This document shows, in pieces, positions 41,243-49,418 of a stretch of DNA of 64,000 bases. The stretch's first letter is position 1, and each line of letters opens with the position of its first letter. The position numbers were made by a program, and so were the translations under genes. Below the pieces are notes generated by a model, which worked only from the letters and a program-made list of their open reading frames with translations, did not search any database and was not told the origin of the DNA. The stretch is from Vulcanimicrobium alpinum (GTDB lineage Bacteria; Vulcanimicrobiota; Vulcanimicrobiia; Vulcanimicrobiales; Vulcanimicrobiaceae), in contig NZ_AP025523.1 in NCBI RefSeq assembly GCF_027923555.1, positions 3,166,484-3,230,483 on the forward strand, in the 5' to 3' direction.

Positions 41243-41793
41243 CGCGTTCCTGGCGCGTCGTCGCGGTCGTCGCGGTGCTGGCGATCCTGGGCTGGGTCGG
41301 CTTCGAGATCGGTCGCGCCGGCAGCGACATCCAGGTCCTGCGGAGCCCGCAGTCCTCGACGCTGACCACCGGCCGCGTGAGCGGGAAGCGCGTCGACGGC
41401 CGGGCGTGGTCGCTCGACTACGACAAGGTGTCGATGAGTCCGGACGGATCGCTGGCGACGATCGCGCACGTGCGCGACGGACGCCTGCACCGCGCCGGGA
41501 AGCCCGACGTCACTATGACCGGCGACAACGTCACGGTGAACACGGCGACCAACGACATCACCGTCGGCGGTCCGGTGTCGTTTCGCGAACCCCTCGGCGC
41601 GCAGCGCGTCCGAACGTTCCGGACGAACGGGGCGCGCTACATCGGCGGGACGCGGGTGCTCATCCTCGAGCACCCCTCGACGATCACCGACGACGGGGCG
41701 ACGATCGCGGTCGCGTCGGCAACGATCGATTTCCGGACCGGCGACGTGAAACTGGGACGGATCGAAGGGACGCGACCGGGAAGCGCTCCGTGA
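41239..41793 (+). CDS. lptC: LptC-like LPS export protein
   Basis: 184 residues, one N-terminal membrane helix (about 5-25), then a periplasmic beta-jellyroll with repeating short strands (TGRVSGKRVDGRAWSLDYDK, VTMTGDNVTVNTATNDITV). LptC and relatives have this topology and bridge LptFG to LptA. Sequence is weakly conserved; the call rests on fold pattern and on its neighbours (lnt, LptF/G, LptD in the same direction). ATGA overlap with lnt and TGATG with the next gene. Confidence 0.72.
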   Translation: MTRSWRVVAVVAVLAILGWVGFEIGRAGSDIQVLRSPQSSTLTTGRVSGKRVDGRAWSLDYDKVSMSPDGSLATIAHVRDGRLHRAGKPDVTMTGDNVTVNTATNDITVGGPVSFREPLGAQRVRTFRTNGARYIGGTRVLILEHPSTITDDGATIAVASATIDFRTGDVKLGRIEGTRPGSAP

Positions 41794-41904
41794 TGCCGCG
41801 TGCCGCCGTCGTGATGCTCGTCTTCGCACTGCGTCCCCGCAACGGCGCCGGCGGCGCAGACGCCGATACCCGCGCCGACCTCCCCGCTCGCGGGACGCGG
41901 CTAC

Positions 41905-42294
41905 GTGACGGACTACTCCACCGCGGCGCGCGCGGTCGCGTTCCGCCCCTTCACGCTCCGGGCGCCGATCGGCGACGTGGCGATCATCCCGCCGTTCAAC
42001 GGCGAGGGCATCTCCAAGAACGAGGGGATCGCACCTGCCTATACGCGCAGCGGGCACGCGTGGATCCTCCAGCAGTGGCACCGCAACGCGGGGACGCTGG
42101 CGGCGTTCGCGACGCTCCCGGCGGACGGGGTTTGCCGCGACGTCCACGCCGTCGGCGGACGCACCAAACCGCGCGGCGTCGCCTGGACGACACCGCACGG
42201 GATGGTACTTTCACTTACGCCCGACGGCGTTGCCGATCCGGGCACGATCCGGGCCGAGTTCCGGCGGCTCGTCGGCCTGGGTGCATGCCGCTGA
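41905..42294 (+). CDS. Unknown protein, probably secreted, with a frameshifted signal peptide
   Basis: 130-codon frame from GTG 41905; a Pro-rich stretch in the same frame upstream (41835-41904) has no start codon. An ATG at 41793 that overlaps the lptC-like stop (TGATG) begins MPRAAVVMLVFAL, a signal-peptide-like sequence, in the +1-shifted frame. Deleting one base near 41831 would fuse the two into one secreted protein starting with that signal. Either a real frameshift or a sequencing error. The mature part (NGEGISKNEGIAPAYTRSGH, WHRNAGTLAAFATLPADG) matches no family I know. Confidence 0.5.
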   Translation: MTDYSTAARAVAFRPFTLRAPIGDVAIIPPFNGEGISKNEGIAPAYTRSGHAWILQQWHRNAGTLAAFATLPADGVCRDVHAVGGRTKPRGVAWTTPHGMVLSLTPDGVADPGTIRAEFRRLVGLGACR

Positions 42295-42305
42295 CGGTCT
42301 CGGGA

Positions 42306-42638
42306 TCAGCCCTCGGGCTCTTCCTGGGCGTTCTTCTTCGCCTCGGCGATCAGCTTCTTGACCTTCTGACCGCCCTTATGACCGATTTGCTCGTAAAAAT
42401 TCGGTCCGTACTTTTCCTTGACGACCTTGCCGCCTTTTTGACCGATCGACTCGTAAAACTCGGCACCGTGACGCTCGCGCGTCGCCTGACCGCCCTTGCG
42501 GCCGATCTCCTCGTAGAAGCCCGAGCCGTACCGGTCCCGCACCGTGTCGCCGCCCTTTTTGCCGGCTTCGCGAACCGACATCTCACCTTCGACCTTGTCG
42601 GTCCGCGGCTTGGCCGCGGCCTTCTTCGGGTCGGCCAT
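42306..42638 (-). CDS. KGG-repeat stress-induced protein
   Basis: 110 residues, hydrophilic, with four imperfect repeats of about 20 residues, each with (R/K)xG-G and FYE(E/S/Q)IG(R/Q/H)KGGQ, the GsiB-type KGG repeat. Lysine-rich ends. Such proteins accumulate in glucose, desiccation or general stress in other bacteria. It sits 3 bases downstream of a sister gene at 42642-42869. Confidence 0.85.
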   Translation of the reverse strand: MADPKKAAAKPRTDKVEGEMSVREAGKKGGDTVRDRYGSGFYEEIGRKGGQATRERHGAEFYESIGQKGGKVVKEKYGPNFYEQIGHKGGQKVKKLIAEAKKNAQEEPEG

Positions 42639-42641
42639 CCG

Positions 42642-42869
42642 TCAGCCGGCCGTTTTGGTCGTTCGTTTGAGTTTCTGACCGCCTTTGGCTCCGATTTCTT
42701 CGTAGAACGACGGGCCGTATTTGCTCTTGGTGGCCTCGCCGCCCTTACGCCCGATCGCTTCGTAGAACTCGGACCCGTATTTCGCCTTCACGCGGTCCCC
42801 GCCACGTTTGCCCGCCTCGCGGACACTCATGCCGCCGCCGTTGGTGATTCCGTTGTCGTTGGTCGCCAT
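42642..42869 (-). CDS. KGG-repeat stress-induced protein, shorter sister
   Basis: 75 residues with MSVREAGKRGG, EFYEAIGRKGGEATK and FYEEIGAKGGQKLK: three KGG-type units, nearly the same as the first part of the neighbouring 110-residue protein (MSVREAGKKGGDTV). Likely an ancient local duplication, cotranscribed. No membrane segment, no cysteine. Confidence 0.83.
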   Translation of the reverse strand: MATNDNGITNGGGMSVREAGKRGGDRVKAKYGSEFYEAIGRKGGEATKSKYGPSFYEEIGAKGGQKLKRTTKTAG

Positions 42870-42938
42870 ATTGGAAATAGTCCCCCTGAGCTATCGGCCC
42901 ACCGTCTGCCCTGTACCCAGCGAAAGCTAGGTTAAACG

Positions 42939-44534
42939 CTGCTCTGGACGATCTTCGAGCGCCCCCGAGTCTACGACGGCTCCGGTGATGCGCCGTACAC
43001 CACCGATGTCGCCGTCGCGGACGGCAGGGTCGTTGCGATCGGGGACCTCTCCGACCGCGAAGCGCGTGAACGAATTCCGTGTGATGGATTTGCTCTTGCG
43101 CCGGGCTTCATCGATGTCCATTCCCATTCTGACGAGCTTTGGCTCATCGACGGACGCTGCGAGAGCAAAATTCGTCAGGGCGTCACGACGGAGATCGCCG
43201 GAAACTGCGGAACGTCGGTGGCGCCGCTGTTCGGCGCCGCCCTCGATAAGAAGCGCGCCGCGGCCCGCGAGTATCGCCTGGACGTCCACTGGAACACGTT
43301 CGATGCGTTCTTCACCCTGGTCGAACGCAACGGCGTCGCGCTCAACGTCGCATCGCTGGTCGGGCTGGGTACGACGCGTCTGTGCGTGGCGGGTCACGAG
43401 GCGCGCGCGCTCGAGCGCGACGAACTCGTCGCGCAGCAGCGCCTCGTGACGGGCGCGATCGAAGAAGGCGCGCTCGGCGTGTCGAGCGGGCTCATCTACG
43501 AACCCGGGCGATACGCGGATCGTGCGGAGCTCGTCGCGTGCGCGGCGGCAGCGCGCGAGGCGGGCGCGCCGCGCTACGTCTCGCACGTGCGCAACGAGGG
43601 CGACACGCTCGAAGACGCGATCGCCGAGGCGCTCGCGGTCGGCGATGGCGCCGAGGTCGCGGTGCAGTGCTCGCACCACAAAGCGGCGGGACGCCGCAAT
43701 TGGGGAAAAGTGCATCGCACGCTGGCGACGATCGACCGCGCGCGGGCGCGCGGCCTCGACGCGGGATGTGACGTGTATCCCTACATCGCGTCGTGGACGG
43801 AACTTGCGACGGTTCTGCCGCCCGCGGTGCGCGACGGCGGCGATGCGGCCGCGTTGCAGCGCCTGCGCGATCCCGAGCAGGCGCTTGCGGCGGCGCTCGC
43901 GATCGAACTCGCGCGCGACTCTCGCCTCGGCGGCGACGGCTTCGATTCGATTCTGATTACCAGCGTCGGCAGCGAACGAAACGCCGACATCGCCGGGATG
44001 CGCCTCGACGCGCTCGCACGGCGATGGGGAACGACGCCCGCGCGAGCGGCGATCCGCTTGCTGACCGAAGAAGAGATGCAGGTCGAGTCGATGTTCTTCA
44101 CGATGAACGAGGACGACGTCGCAGCGGTGCTCAGCGCGCGCTTCTGCAGCATCGGAAGCGATGCGTCGGCGCGGGCATTCAGCGGGATCACCGCGCGCGG
44201 CGTGCCGCATCCGCGGACGTACGGAACGTTTCCGCGCGTGTTCGGACGCTTCGTGCGCCAGAGGCACGTCCTCGACGAGGCCGAGGCGGTGCGGCGCATG
44301 ACGGCGCTCCCGGCCGCGCAGTTCGGGCTGCGCGAACGCGGAACGATCGCGCGCGGAATGCACGCCGATCTGGTCGTGTTCGATCCGCAGCGCATCGTCG
44401 ATCGCGCGACGTACGATCGGCCGGCGGTCCCGCCGGAGGGGATTCGCGACGTGTACGTGAACGGTCGCGCCGTCTTGCGGGACGGTACGATGACGGGCGC
44501 GCTTCCGGGCCGCGCCCTGCGGAACGGCGCGTGA
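42939..44534 (+). CDS. N-acyl-D-amino-acid deacylase (D-aminoacylase)
   Basis: Amidohydrolase that releases free D-amino acids from N-acyl forms. About 531 residues if initiated at CTG 42939; a TAA lies two codons upstream, and there is no ATG, GTG or TTG in frame until 43218, which is already past the metal-binding motif. Seen: VYDGSGDAP near the start, FIDVHSHSDEL (HxH metal site), EIAGNCGTSVAP, ALGVSSGLIYEPG, YVSHVRNEGD and VQCSHHKAAG, all family signatures. The unusual start or an N-terminal frameshift is the only doubt. Ends in a GTGA overlap with the next regulator gene. Confidence 0.85.
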   Translation: MLWTIFERPRVYDGSGDAPYTTDVAVADGRVVAIGDLSDREARERIPCDGFALAPGFIDVHSHSDELWLIDGRCESKIRQGVTTEIAGNCGTSVAPLFGAALDKKRAAAREYRLDVHWNTFDAFFTLVERNGVALNVASLVGLGTTRLCVAGHEARALERDELVAQQRLVTGAIEEGALGVSSGLIYEPGRYADRAELVACAAAAREAGAPRYVSHVRNEGDTLEDAIAEALAVGDGAEVAVQCSHHKAAGRRNWGKVHRTLATIDRARARGLDAGCDVYPYIASWTELATVLPPAVRDGGDAAALQRLRDPEQALAAALAIELARDSRLGGDGFDSILITSVGSERNADIAGMRLDALARRWGTTPARAAIRLLTEEEMQVESMFFTMNEDDVAAVLSARFCSIGSDASARAFSGITARGVPHPRTYGTFPRVFGRFVRQRHVLDEAEAVRRMTALPAAQFGLRERGTIARGMHADLVVFDPQRIVDRATYDRPAVPPEGIRDVYVNGRAVLRDGTMTGALPGRALRNGA

Positions 44535-45244
44535 ACCTCGCCGAGCTCGAACCCGCGCGGCGCGACGCGCTGCTGGCCGGGGCCAAGCGCCTGCGCCTAG
44601 CCCGCGGGGAGCCGGCGTATCTTCTCGGCGACCGGGCCGACCGCGTGTTCTTCGTCCGCAGCGGGCGCGTGAAGATCGTCCGCACCAACCCCTCGGGCGC
44701 GGAAGCGATTGTCGGGATCCGCAGCGAGGGCGACGTCTTCGGCGAACTCACCGGCGTCTCGGCGGGCTACGCCCCGTGGCAGGGGCTGCACGGCGCCGGC
44801 GGCGACGCGGTGCGCGCCACCAGCGCGATCGCGATCGAGCCGGCGGAACTCGACGTCCTCGCGGCGCAGGCGTTCGCCGGCGCGCTCGACGGCGACGTCG
44901 CGATCGCGCGCGCGTTCGCGCGCGGCGTCGCCCGCCGGCTCGCCGCGGCGGAGCACGAATTGGCCGAACTGATGGGGAAGAGCGTCCCGGGACGTCTCGT
45001 CGATGCGCTCGGACGGCTCGCCGCGGAACACGGGGTCGCCGGCGACGACGGCACGATCCGGATCGGGATCAACTTGACCCACAAAGACCTCGCGGACATG
45101 ATCGGAACGAGCCGCGAGACGCTGACCAAAGAGCTGCGCGTCCTCGCCGACGTCGGATTGCTGCGCGTCGCCCACAAAACGGTGACGCTGGTGCAGCCGA
45201 AGGCGTTTCCGTTCGCGCGCCGCCCGTTCACCGGTTCGACGTGA
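44531..45244 (+). CDS. Crp/Fnr-family transcription regulator
   Basis: 237 residues from GTG 44531. Cyclic-nucleotide-binding-type beta-barrel (about 10-120) with GDVFGELTGVS, dimer helix (about 130-160) and winged HTH with LTHKDLADMIGTSRETLTKELRVL (two motif halves). No cysteine cluster of FNR type. An insertion around SAGYAPWQGLHGAGGD interrupts the usual phosphate-binding cassette, so cAMP is unlikely to be the ligand. Coupled to the D-aminoacylase (GTGA) and to the next gene (GTGA). Confidence 0.88.
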   Translation: MNLAELEPARRDALLAGAKRLRLARGEPAYLLGDRADRVFFVRSGRVKIVRTNPSGAEAIVGIRSEGDVFGELTGVSAGYAPWQGLHGAGGDAVRATSAIAIEPAELDVLAAQAFAGALDGDVAIARAFARGVARRLAAAEHELAELMGKSVPGRLVDALGRLAAEHGVAGDDGTIRIGINLTHKDLADMIGTSRETLTKELRVLADVGLLRVAHKTVTLVQPKAFPFARRPFTGST

Positions 45245-45930
45245 TCGCGCGGAGCGTGTTTCTCGCGCTCGTCGGCGCCGCCGCCGTTTCGCCGACCCCC
45301 TCGCCGCACGGGATCTGGGCCGACGTGACGCTCCAGCGCGAAGGAAGCGCGCTGCTCTCGCCGTTCACCGTCGCGATCGCGCTCCACAACGCGACAGGTC
45401 ATCTGGTGCGTCTGCGCTTCCCCACCGCCGATCTGTTCCGCGTCGACGTCCTGCACGACGACTCGCCGGTGTGGTCGTCAGTGACAGGTCATAAACCGAT
45501 CCCCATCACGCGCCAGCTGGACGTGTCGCCTGGGCTGCTGCGGCTCGCGCAGGTGATCGTCGACTCGACGACCGACGATCATCGCGCGTTCGCACCTGGG
45601 CGCTACACCGTGCGGGTCGCGATGCTGGGAACGAATTTCGGGACGATCGTCGACAAGGCGGTGAGTTTCGATCCGCCCGACACGATCGCGCGCGCGCTCG
45701 CGACGAAGCCCGGCACGGTCATCACGATCGCCGGCGAACCGTACATCGACGGCGGAACGCCGCGCCTGCGCGATACGACCGGAACGCTGCGCCTCTCGCG
45801 CGCGCTCGGCATCCGCGCCGTCGGCACCTATGTCGTGCGCGGCTTCCTCGACGCCGCCGGCGACGAACGCGTCTTCGACGTCGGACGCAGCGCGCCGGCA
45901 TTCGAAAACGCGCCCAGTCCGTCACCTTGA
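45241..45930 (+). CDS. Secreted BsuPI-like domain protein
   Basis: 229 residues from GTG 45241. Short signal peptide (about 1-18), then an Ig-like beta domain with FTVAIALHNATGHLVRLRFP and LFRVDVLHDDSPVWSS, the pattern of the BsuPI (intracellular proteinase inhibitor) family, and APGRYTVRVAM. A second beta-rich part follows. Activity unknown. The stop codon lies inside a 26-bp repeat shared with 61516-61541. Confidence 0.65.
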   Translation: MIARSVFLALVGAAAVSPTPSPHGIWADVTLQREGSALLSPFTVAIALHNATGHLVRLRFPTADLFRVDVLHDDSPVWSSVTGHKPIPITRQLDVSPGLLRLAQVIVDSTTDDHRAFAPGRYTVRVAMLGTNFGTIVDKAVSFDPPDTIARALATKPGTVITIAGEPYIDGGTPRLRDTTGTLRLSRALGIRAVGTYVVRGFLDAAGDERVFDVGRSAPAFENAPSPSP

Positions 45931-45944
45931 GCGAGTCGAAGGGC
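45919..45944. repeat. 26-bp dispersed repeat, copy 1 (partner 61516-61541)
   Basis: On the minus strand GCCCTTCGACTCGCTCAAGG then TGACGG; the partner reads GCGCTTCGACAAGCTCAGCG then TGACGG, 21 of 26 identical. Lies at the convergent junction of 45930 and 45959 and includes the stop codon of the upstream gene. Confidence 0.7.
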
Positions 45945-45958
45945 CGCCCCGTACCGTC

Positions 45959-46960
45959 TCACGACCAGCGCAGGATCATCCCGCACTCGACGAGTCCGCC
46001 GCCGAACCCGTAGAGCATGACGCGGTTGCCGCGCTTGACGCGGCCGTCGGCGATCGCCGGCGCGAGCGCGAGCGGGATCGACGCCGACGACGTGTTGCCG
46101 TGCAGTTCGTAACTGGTGAGCATCCGTTCGCGCGCGATCCCCGCACGCTTTGCGATCGATTCGATCATCCGGCCGTTCGCGCTGTGCGGAACGAACCAGT
46201 CGATCTCGTCGGCACGCATCTCCGCCTGCGCGAGCAGCTCGGCGATCCCGGCGGTGATGTTCGTGAGCGCCCATTCGTAGACGGCGCGGCCGTTCTGGTG
46301 CAGGTAGCGGTCGGGCGAGACGACGCCGCCGATCTCGCTGCGCAAGCCGGTCTGAAAGAGTTCGCGTCCGGCGGCGCCGTCGCTGTTGACGCGACGCGCG
46401 AGCACCGTCGCGGGCGCGCCGCGGTCGATCGTGACCAGCGCCGCCGCGGCGCCGTCGCCGAAGAGGATGCACGTCGAGCGATCGGTGTAGTCGGTGATCT
46501 TCGAGAGCGACTCACCCGCGACGAGCAGCACGTTGCGCGCGCGGCCGGTCTCGAGCAGCGCGTCGGCGACGTCGAGCCCGTACATGAATCCGGCGCAGGC
46601 CGCGCCCAGATCGATCGCGCCGACGCGGCGCAGGCCGAGCTGCTCCTGCACGCGCGCCGCCACGCTCGGAAACGCGTAGTCGGGCGTCACCGTGCAGGCG
46701 ATGACGAAGTCGACCGCGTCGAGGGAGCCGCCGTTGCGTTCGAGCGCGCGCACGGCCGCAAGGCACATGTCGCTGGTGAACTCGTCGTCTCGCGCGATGC
46801 GCCGCTCGCGCATCCCCGTCCGCGAGACGATCCAGTCGTCGGTCGTGTCGACCGAACGGGCGAGGTCCGCGTTCGTCAGACGCCGTTCGGGAACGTACGT
46901 CCCCATCGCGGCGATCCGGAGCGAGGATGTCACGGCGCGCACGCGCGCGGGGTCGAGCAT
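45959..46960 (-). CDS. fabH: 3-oxoacyl-ACP synthase III
   Basis: Starts fatty acid synthesis by condensing acyl-CoA with malonyl-ACP. 333 residues from ATG 46960 (MLDPARV). Thiolase fold: catalytic Cys in LGAACAGFMYGL (about 130), His in WFVPHSANGRM (about 262) and Asn in ELHGNTSSAS (about 292). Also TDDWIVSRTGMRERRI. The reading frame continues upstream of 46960 into antisense sequence, so this ATG or the GTG ten residues later is the start. Confidence 0.93.
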   Translation of the reverse strand: MLDPARVRAVTSSLRIAAMGTYVPERRLTNADLARSVDTTDDWIVSRTGMRERRIARDDEFTSDMCLAAVRALERNGGSLDAVDFVIACTVTPDYAFPSVAARVQEQLGLRRVGAIDLGAACAGFMYGLDVADALLETGRARNVLLVAGESLSKITDYTDRSTCILFGDGAAAALVTIDRGAPATVLARRVNSDGAAGRELFQTGLRSEIGGVVSPDRYLHQNGRAVYEWALTNITAGIAELLAQAEMRADEIDWFVPHSANGRMIESIAKRAGIARERMLTSYELHGNTSSASIPLALAPAIADGRVKRGNRVMLYGFGGGLVECGMILRWS

Positions 46961-47016
46961 CGTCTGCTGCACCTCCGGCCCTTCGCAGGCGAGAGCGGTC
47001 GCCCTTCGCGGGCCTG

Positions 47017-47874
47017 CTAGCCCGACGGCGGCCGGCTCCCTGCCGCGGGCGCCGGCGCTTCCATGCCCGGCGTCACGAGTGAATGGTACAGCCCCGTCAC
47101 CGCGACCGCGTGAAAGCCTTGATACGAGAGCGACAGCAGCGTGATCAGCACGTAGCCGACGAGCCCGGAGATCAGCGCCGGCGGCGCCGGCAGCACGAGC
47201 GGCGCATCGCCCTTGGTCGATCCGACCATCGACATCTGCAGCGGCAGCAAGAACGGATACGAGAGAAACGAGATCCCGTACTGAATCGCGAAGAGCACCA
47301 GAGCCGCGATCGCCGACGTCGCGAACGCGCGCCGCACGAGCGCGATCGATTCGCCGATCGCGGCGAAGCCGCCGCGGTGTCCCGCGACGACGGCGGGGAG
47401 CACGTACATCGTGAACAGCGGCAGCGCGAGGAACGACAGAAACAGCGTCGGCAGCGCGAGCAGCAGCGCCAGCAGGACCAGACCGAACATCCCGATCCCC
47501 GCGACGAAGACCGTGCCGAACGACGCACGCACGGCGGCGAGCGCATCGCCGATCGACGTGTCGCCGCGTTCCCACAACGCGTTCGCCATCCCGTACATCG
47601 CCGCGTACGCCGCGACCGAGCATGCGAGCATCACGACGATGAACGCGGCGTACCCGATGAGCGCGGGTGCGATTACGGTTGCCGGCGAGGCATGGTGCGC
47701 CGTGGCGGCGATCGCGACGATCGCGATCCAGACGACGAACGCGATCGCGCCGCCGATCAGCGGAAGGAAGATGATCACCGGCGGGAGCGCGACGAGCGGG
47801 CGGTAGCGGAAAAGCGCCCACGACCGCGAGAGCATCACGTCGAGCGACATCGGCGACGGCGGCGGGGCGGTCAT
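47017..47874 (-). CDS. Multipass membrane protein of unknown function
   Basis: 285 residues from ATG 47874, five to six long hydrophobic helices: PPVIIFLPLIGGAIAFVVW, then PALIGYAAFIVVMLACSVAA, LVLLALLLALPTLFLSFLAL and others, with a conserved-looking LSRSWALFRYRP start. Resembles glycerophosphodiesterase-membrane-domain/DUF975-type proteins in topology. The ATG overlaps the coaE stop (ATGA), so it is made with CoaE. Function not assigned. Confidence 0.7.
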   Translation of the reverse strand: MTAPPPSPMSLDVMLSRSWALFRYRPLVALPPVIIFLPLIGGAIAFVVWIAIVAIAATAHHASPATVIAPALIGYAAFIVVMLACSVAAYAAMYGMANALWERGDTSIGDALAAVRASFGTVFVAGIGMFGLVLLALLLALPTLFLSFLALPLFTMYVLPAVVAGHRGGFAAIGESIALVRRAFATSAIAALVLFAIQYGISFLSYPFLLPLQMSMVGSTKGDAPLVLPAPPALISGLVGYVLITLLSLSYQGFHAVAVTGLYHSLVTPGMEAPAPAAGSRPPSG

Positions 47875-48482
47875 GGCTTCTCCTTCGCGGCGAGGTCTGC
47901 CAGGAGCATACCGTAGGTGCGCGCGCTTTGTTCCCGCAGCGCCGCGAGGCCGCCGTCGTTCTCGATGACGTAATCGGCACGCGCCCGTGCGAGCCCGGGA
48001 TCGATCTGCGCCGCCATCCGTCGCTCGACGTCGGTGCGTTCGGCCTTGTCGCGCGCGATCACGCGCGCGATCCGTGCCTCGTCGGAAGCGATGACGACGA
48101 CCGTCTTGTCGCACGCGCGCCAGAAGTCGCCTTCGAAGAGCAGAGGGACGACGTGCACGACGATCCCGTCGGGTGCTTCCGCTTCGCGCTGCGCGCCCAG
48201 CGCGCGCACGCGCGGATGGACGATCGCGTTGAGCCGTTCGCGGGCGCCCGGGTCGGCAAACACGATCGCGGCGAGTGCCGGCCGGTCGAGCGCGCCGCGG
48301 GCGTCGACCGCCTGCGGCCACGCCGACGCGATCGCGCGCACTCCTTCCGACCCGGGCGCGACCGCTTCGCGGGCGAGGACGTCGGCGTCGACGATCGTAG
48401 CGCCGTCTTGGGCGAAGAACGCCGCCACCGCGCTCTTCCCCGACCCGATCCCGCCGGTGAGCCCGACGCGCAGCTTGGCCAT
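47871..48482 (-). CDS. coaE: Dephospho-CoA kinase
   Basis: Last step of coenzyme A synthesis. 203 residues. P-loop GLTGGIGSGKSAVA (about 7-20), DADVLAREAV (about 33-42), HPRVRALG and VPLLFEGDFW (about 110-119), all family hallmarks. Divergent from the methyltransferase at 48543 with 60 bases between starts. Confidence 0.94.
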   Translation of the reverse strand: MAKLRVGLTGGIGSGKSAVAAFFAQDGATIVDADVLAREAVAPGSEGVRAIASAWPQAVDARGALDRPALAAIVFADPGARERLNAIVHPRVRALGAQREAEAPDGIVVHVVPLLFEGDFWRACDKTVVVIASDEARIARVIARDKAERTDVERRMAAQIDPGLARARADYVIENDGGLAALREQSARTYGMLLADLAAKEKP

Positions 48483-48542
48483 CCCGGAAAGTATACGCAG
48501 CCCGCTGCCCGAACGCCGTTTCCGCCGCCAGGAGGTGTCTGG

Positions 48543-49349
48543 ATGCAGCAGACGGACGCAGTCTTTTCCGGTTCGATTGCCGAGATGTACGACCGCTATC
48601 TGGGCGCGCTGCTCTTCGAGCCGTACGCGGAGGATCTCGCCGAACGGCTGCGCGACCACGACGGTTCGGCGGTGCTGGAGACCGCCGCCGGGACGGGGAT
48701 CGTGACGCGCGCGCTGGCCCGCGCGCTGAAGACGGCCTCGATCGTCGCGAGCGATCTCAATCCCGGGATGATCGAGCGCGCCGCCGCGGCGAGCAACGCG
48801 CCCAACGTGCGCTGGGAGCAAGTCGACGCCGGCGCGCTTCCGTTCGGCGACCGGACGTTCGGGCTCGTCGTCTGTCAGTTCGGGGTGATGTTCTTTCCCG
48901 AAAAAGTCGCGGCGTTCCGCGAGGCGGCGCGCGTGCTCGCGCCCGGCGGGCGATTCGCGTTCAACGTCTGGGACGATCTGGGCGCCAACCCGGTCCCGCG
49001 AGTCGTGCACGAAACCGTCGCAGCCGCGTTTCCGCAGGATCCGCCGCAGTTCATCGCGCGCACGCCGCACGGTTTCGCAGACACCGCAGCGATTGCGACG
49101 TGGCTGCGCGACGCCGGTTTTCACGACATCACGGTCGACGCGGTCGAGAAACGCTCGCGCGCGGCATCGGCGCGCGCGATCGCGATCGGGTTCGTGCAGG
49201 GAACTCCGGTACGATCGGAGATCGAGGAGCGCGACGCGGGCCGGCTCGCGGAGCTGACCGACGCCGTCGAAGCCGCGCTGATCGAACGCTTCGGCAACGG
49301 CGCGGTCGACGCGACGATGCGTGCGAACGTCTTCATCGTACGTACCTGA
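48543..49349 (+). CDS. Class I SAM-dependent methyltransferase (UbiE-like)
   Basis: 268 residues; AGGAGGTG ribosome site 7 bases before ATG. SAM motif VLETAAGTGIVTRALA (about 44-59), acidic ASDLNPGMIERA (about 69-80), and LPFGDRTFGLVVCQFGVMFF (about 99-118). An N-terminal DRYLGALLFEPYAEDLA segment is common in this subgroup. Substrate unknown; not part of an obvious operon. Confidence 0.82.
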   Translation: MQQTDAVFSGSIAEMYDRYLGALLFEPYAEDLAERLRDHDGSAVLETAAGTGIVTRALARALKTASIVASDLNPGMIERAAAASNAPNVRWEQVDAGALPFGDRTFGLVVCQFGVMFFPEKVAAFREAARVLAPGGRFAFNVWDDLGANPVPRVVHETVAAAFPQDPPQFIARTPHGFADTAAIATWLRDAGFHDITVDAVEKRSRAASARAIAIGFVQGTPVRSEIEERDAGRLAELTDAVEAALIERFGNGAVDATMRANVFIVRT

Positions 49350-49356
49350 AACGCAG

Positions 49357-49382
49357 CGAAGGAGGCGTTGCCGCCTCCTTCG
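49357..49382. terminator. Strong hairpin between convergent genes
   Basis: CGAAGGAGGCG (49357-49367) and CGCCTCCTTCG (49372-49382) form a perfect 11-bp stem with a TTGC loop, between the methyltransferase stop (49349) and the rpsA stop (49419). No T run follows on either strand, so it is a probable bidirectional terminator or RNA end-stabiliser rather than a classical intrinsic terminator. Confidence 0.7.
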
Positions 49383-49418
49383 TGCCGATCCGACTCGCGC
49401 GCTCGTGCGCGCAACGTG

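Noticed and set aside
42306-42869. Short-period repeats seen as possible CRISPR or tandem-repeat array
   Set aside because: They are the codons of KGG repeats in two proteins; units vary and there are no spacers.
45959-47980. 673-codon FabH fusion frame
   Set aside because: The part upstream of 46960 is antisense to the membrane protein gene in another frame; FabH alone has the normal family length.
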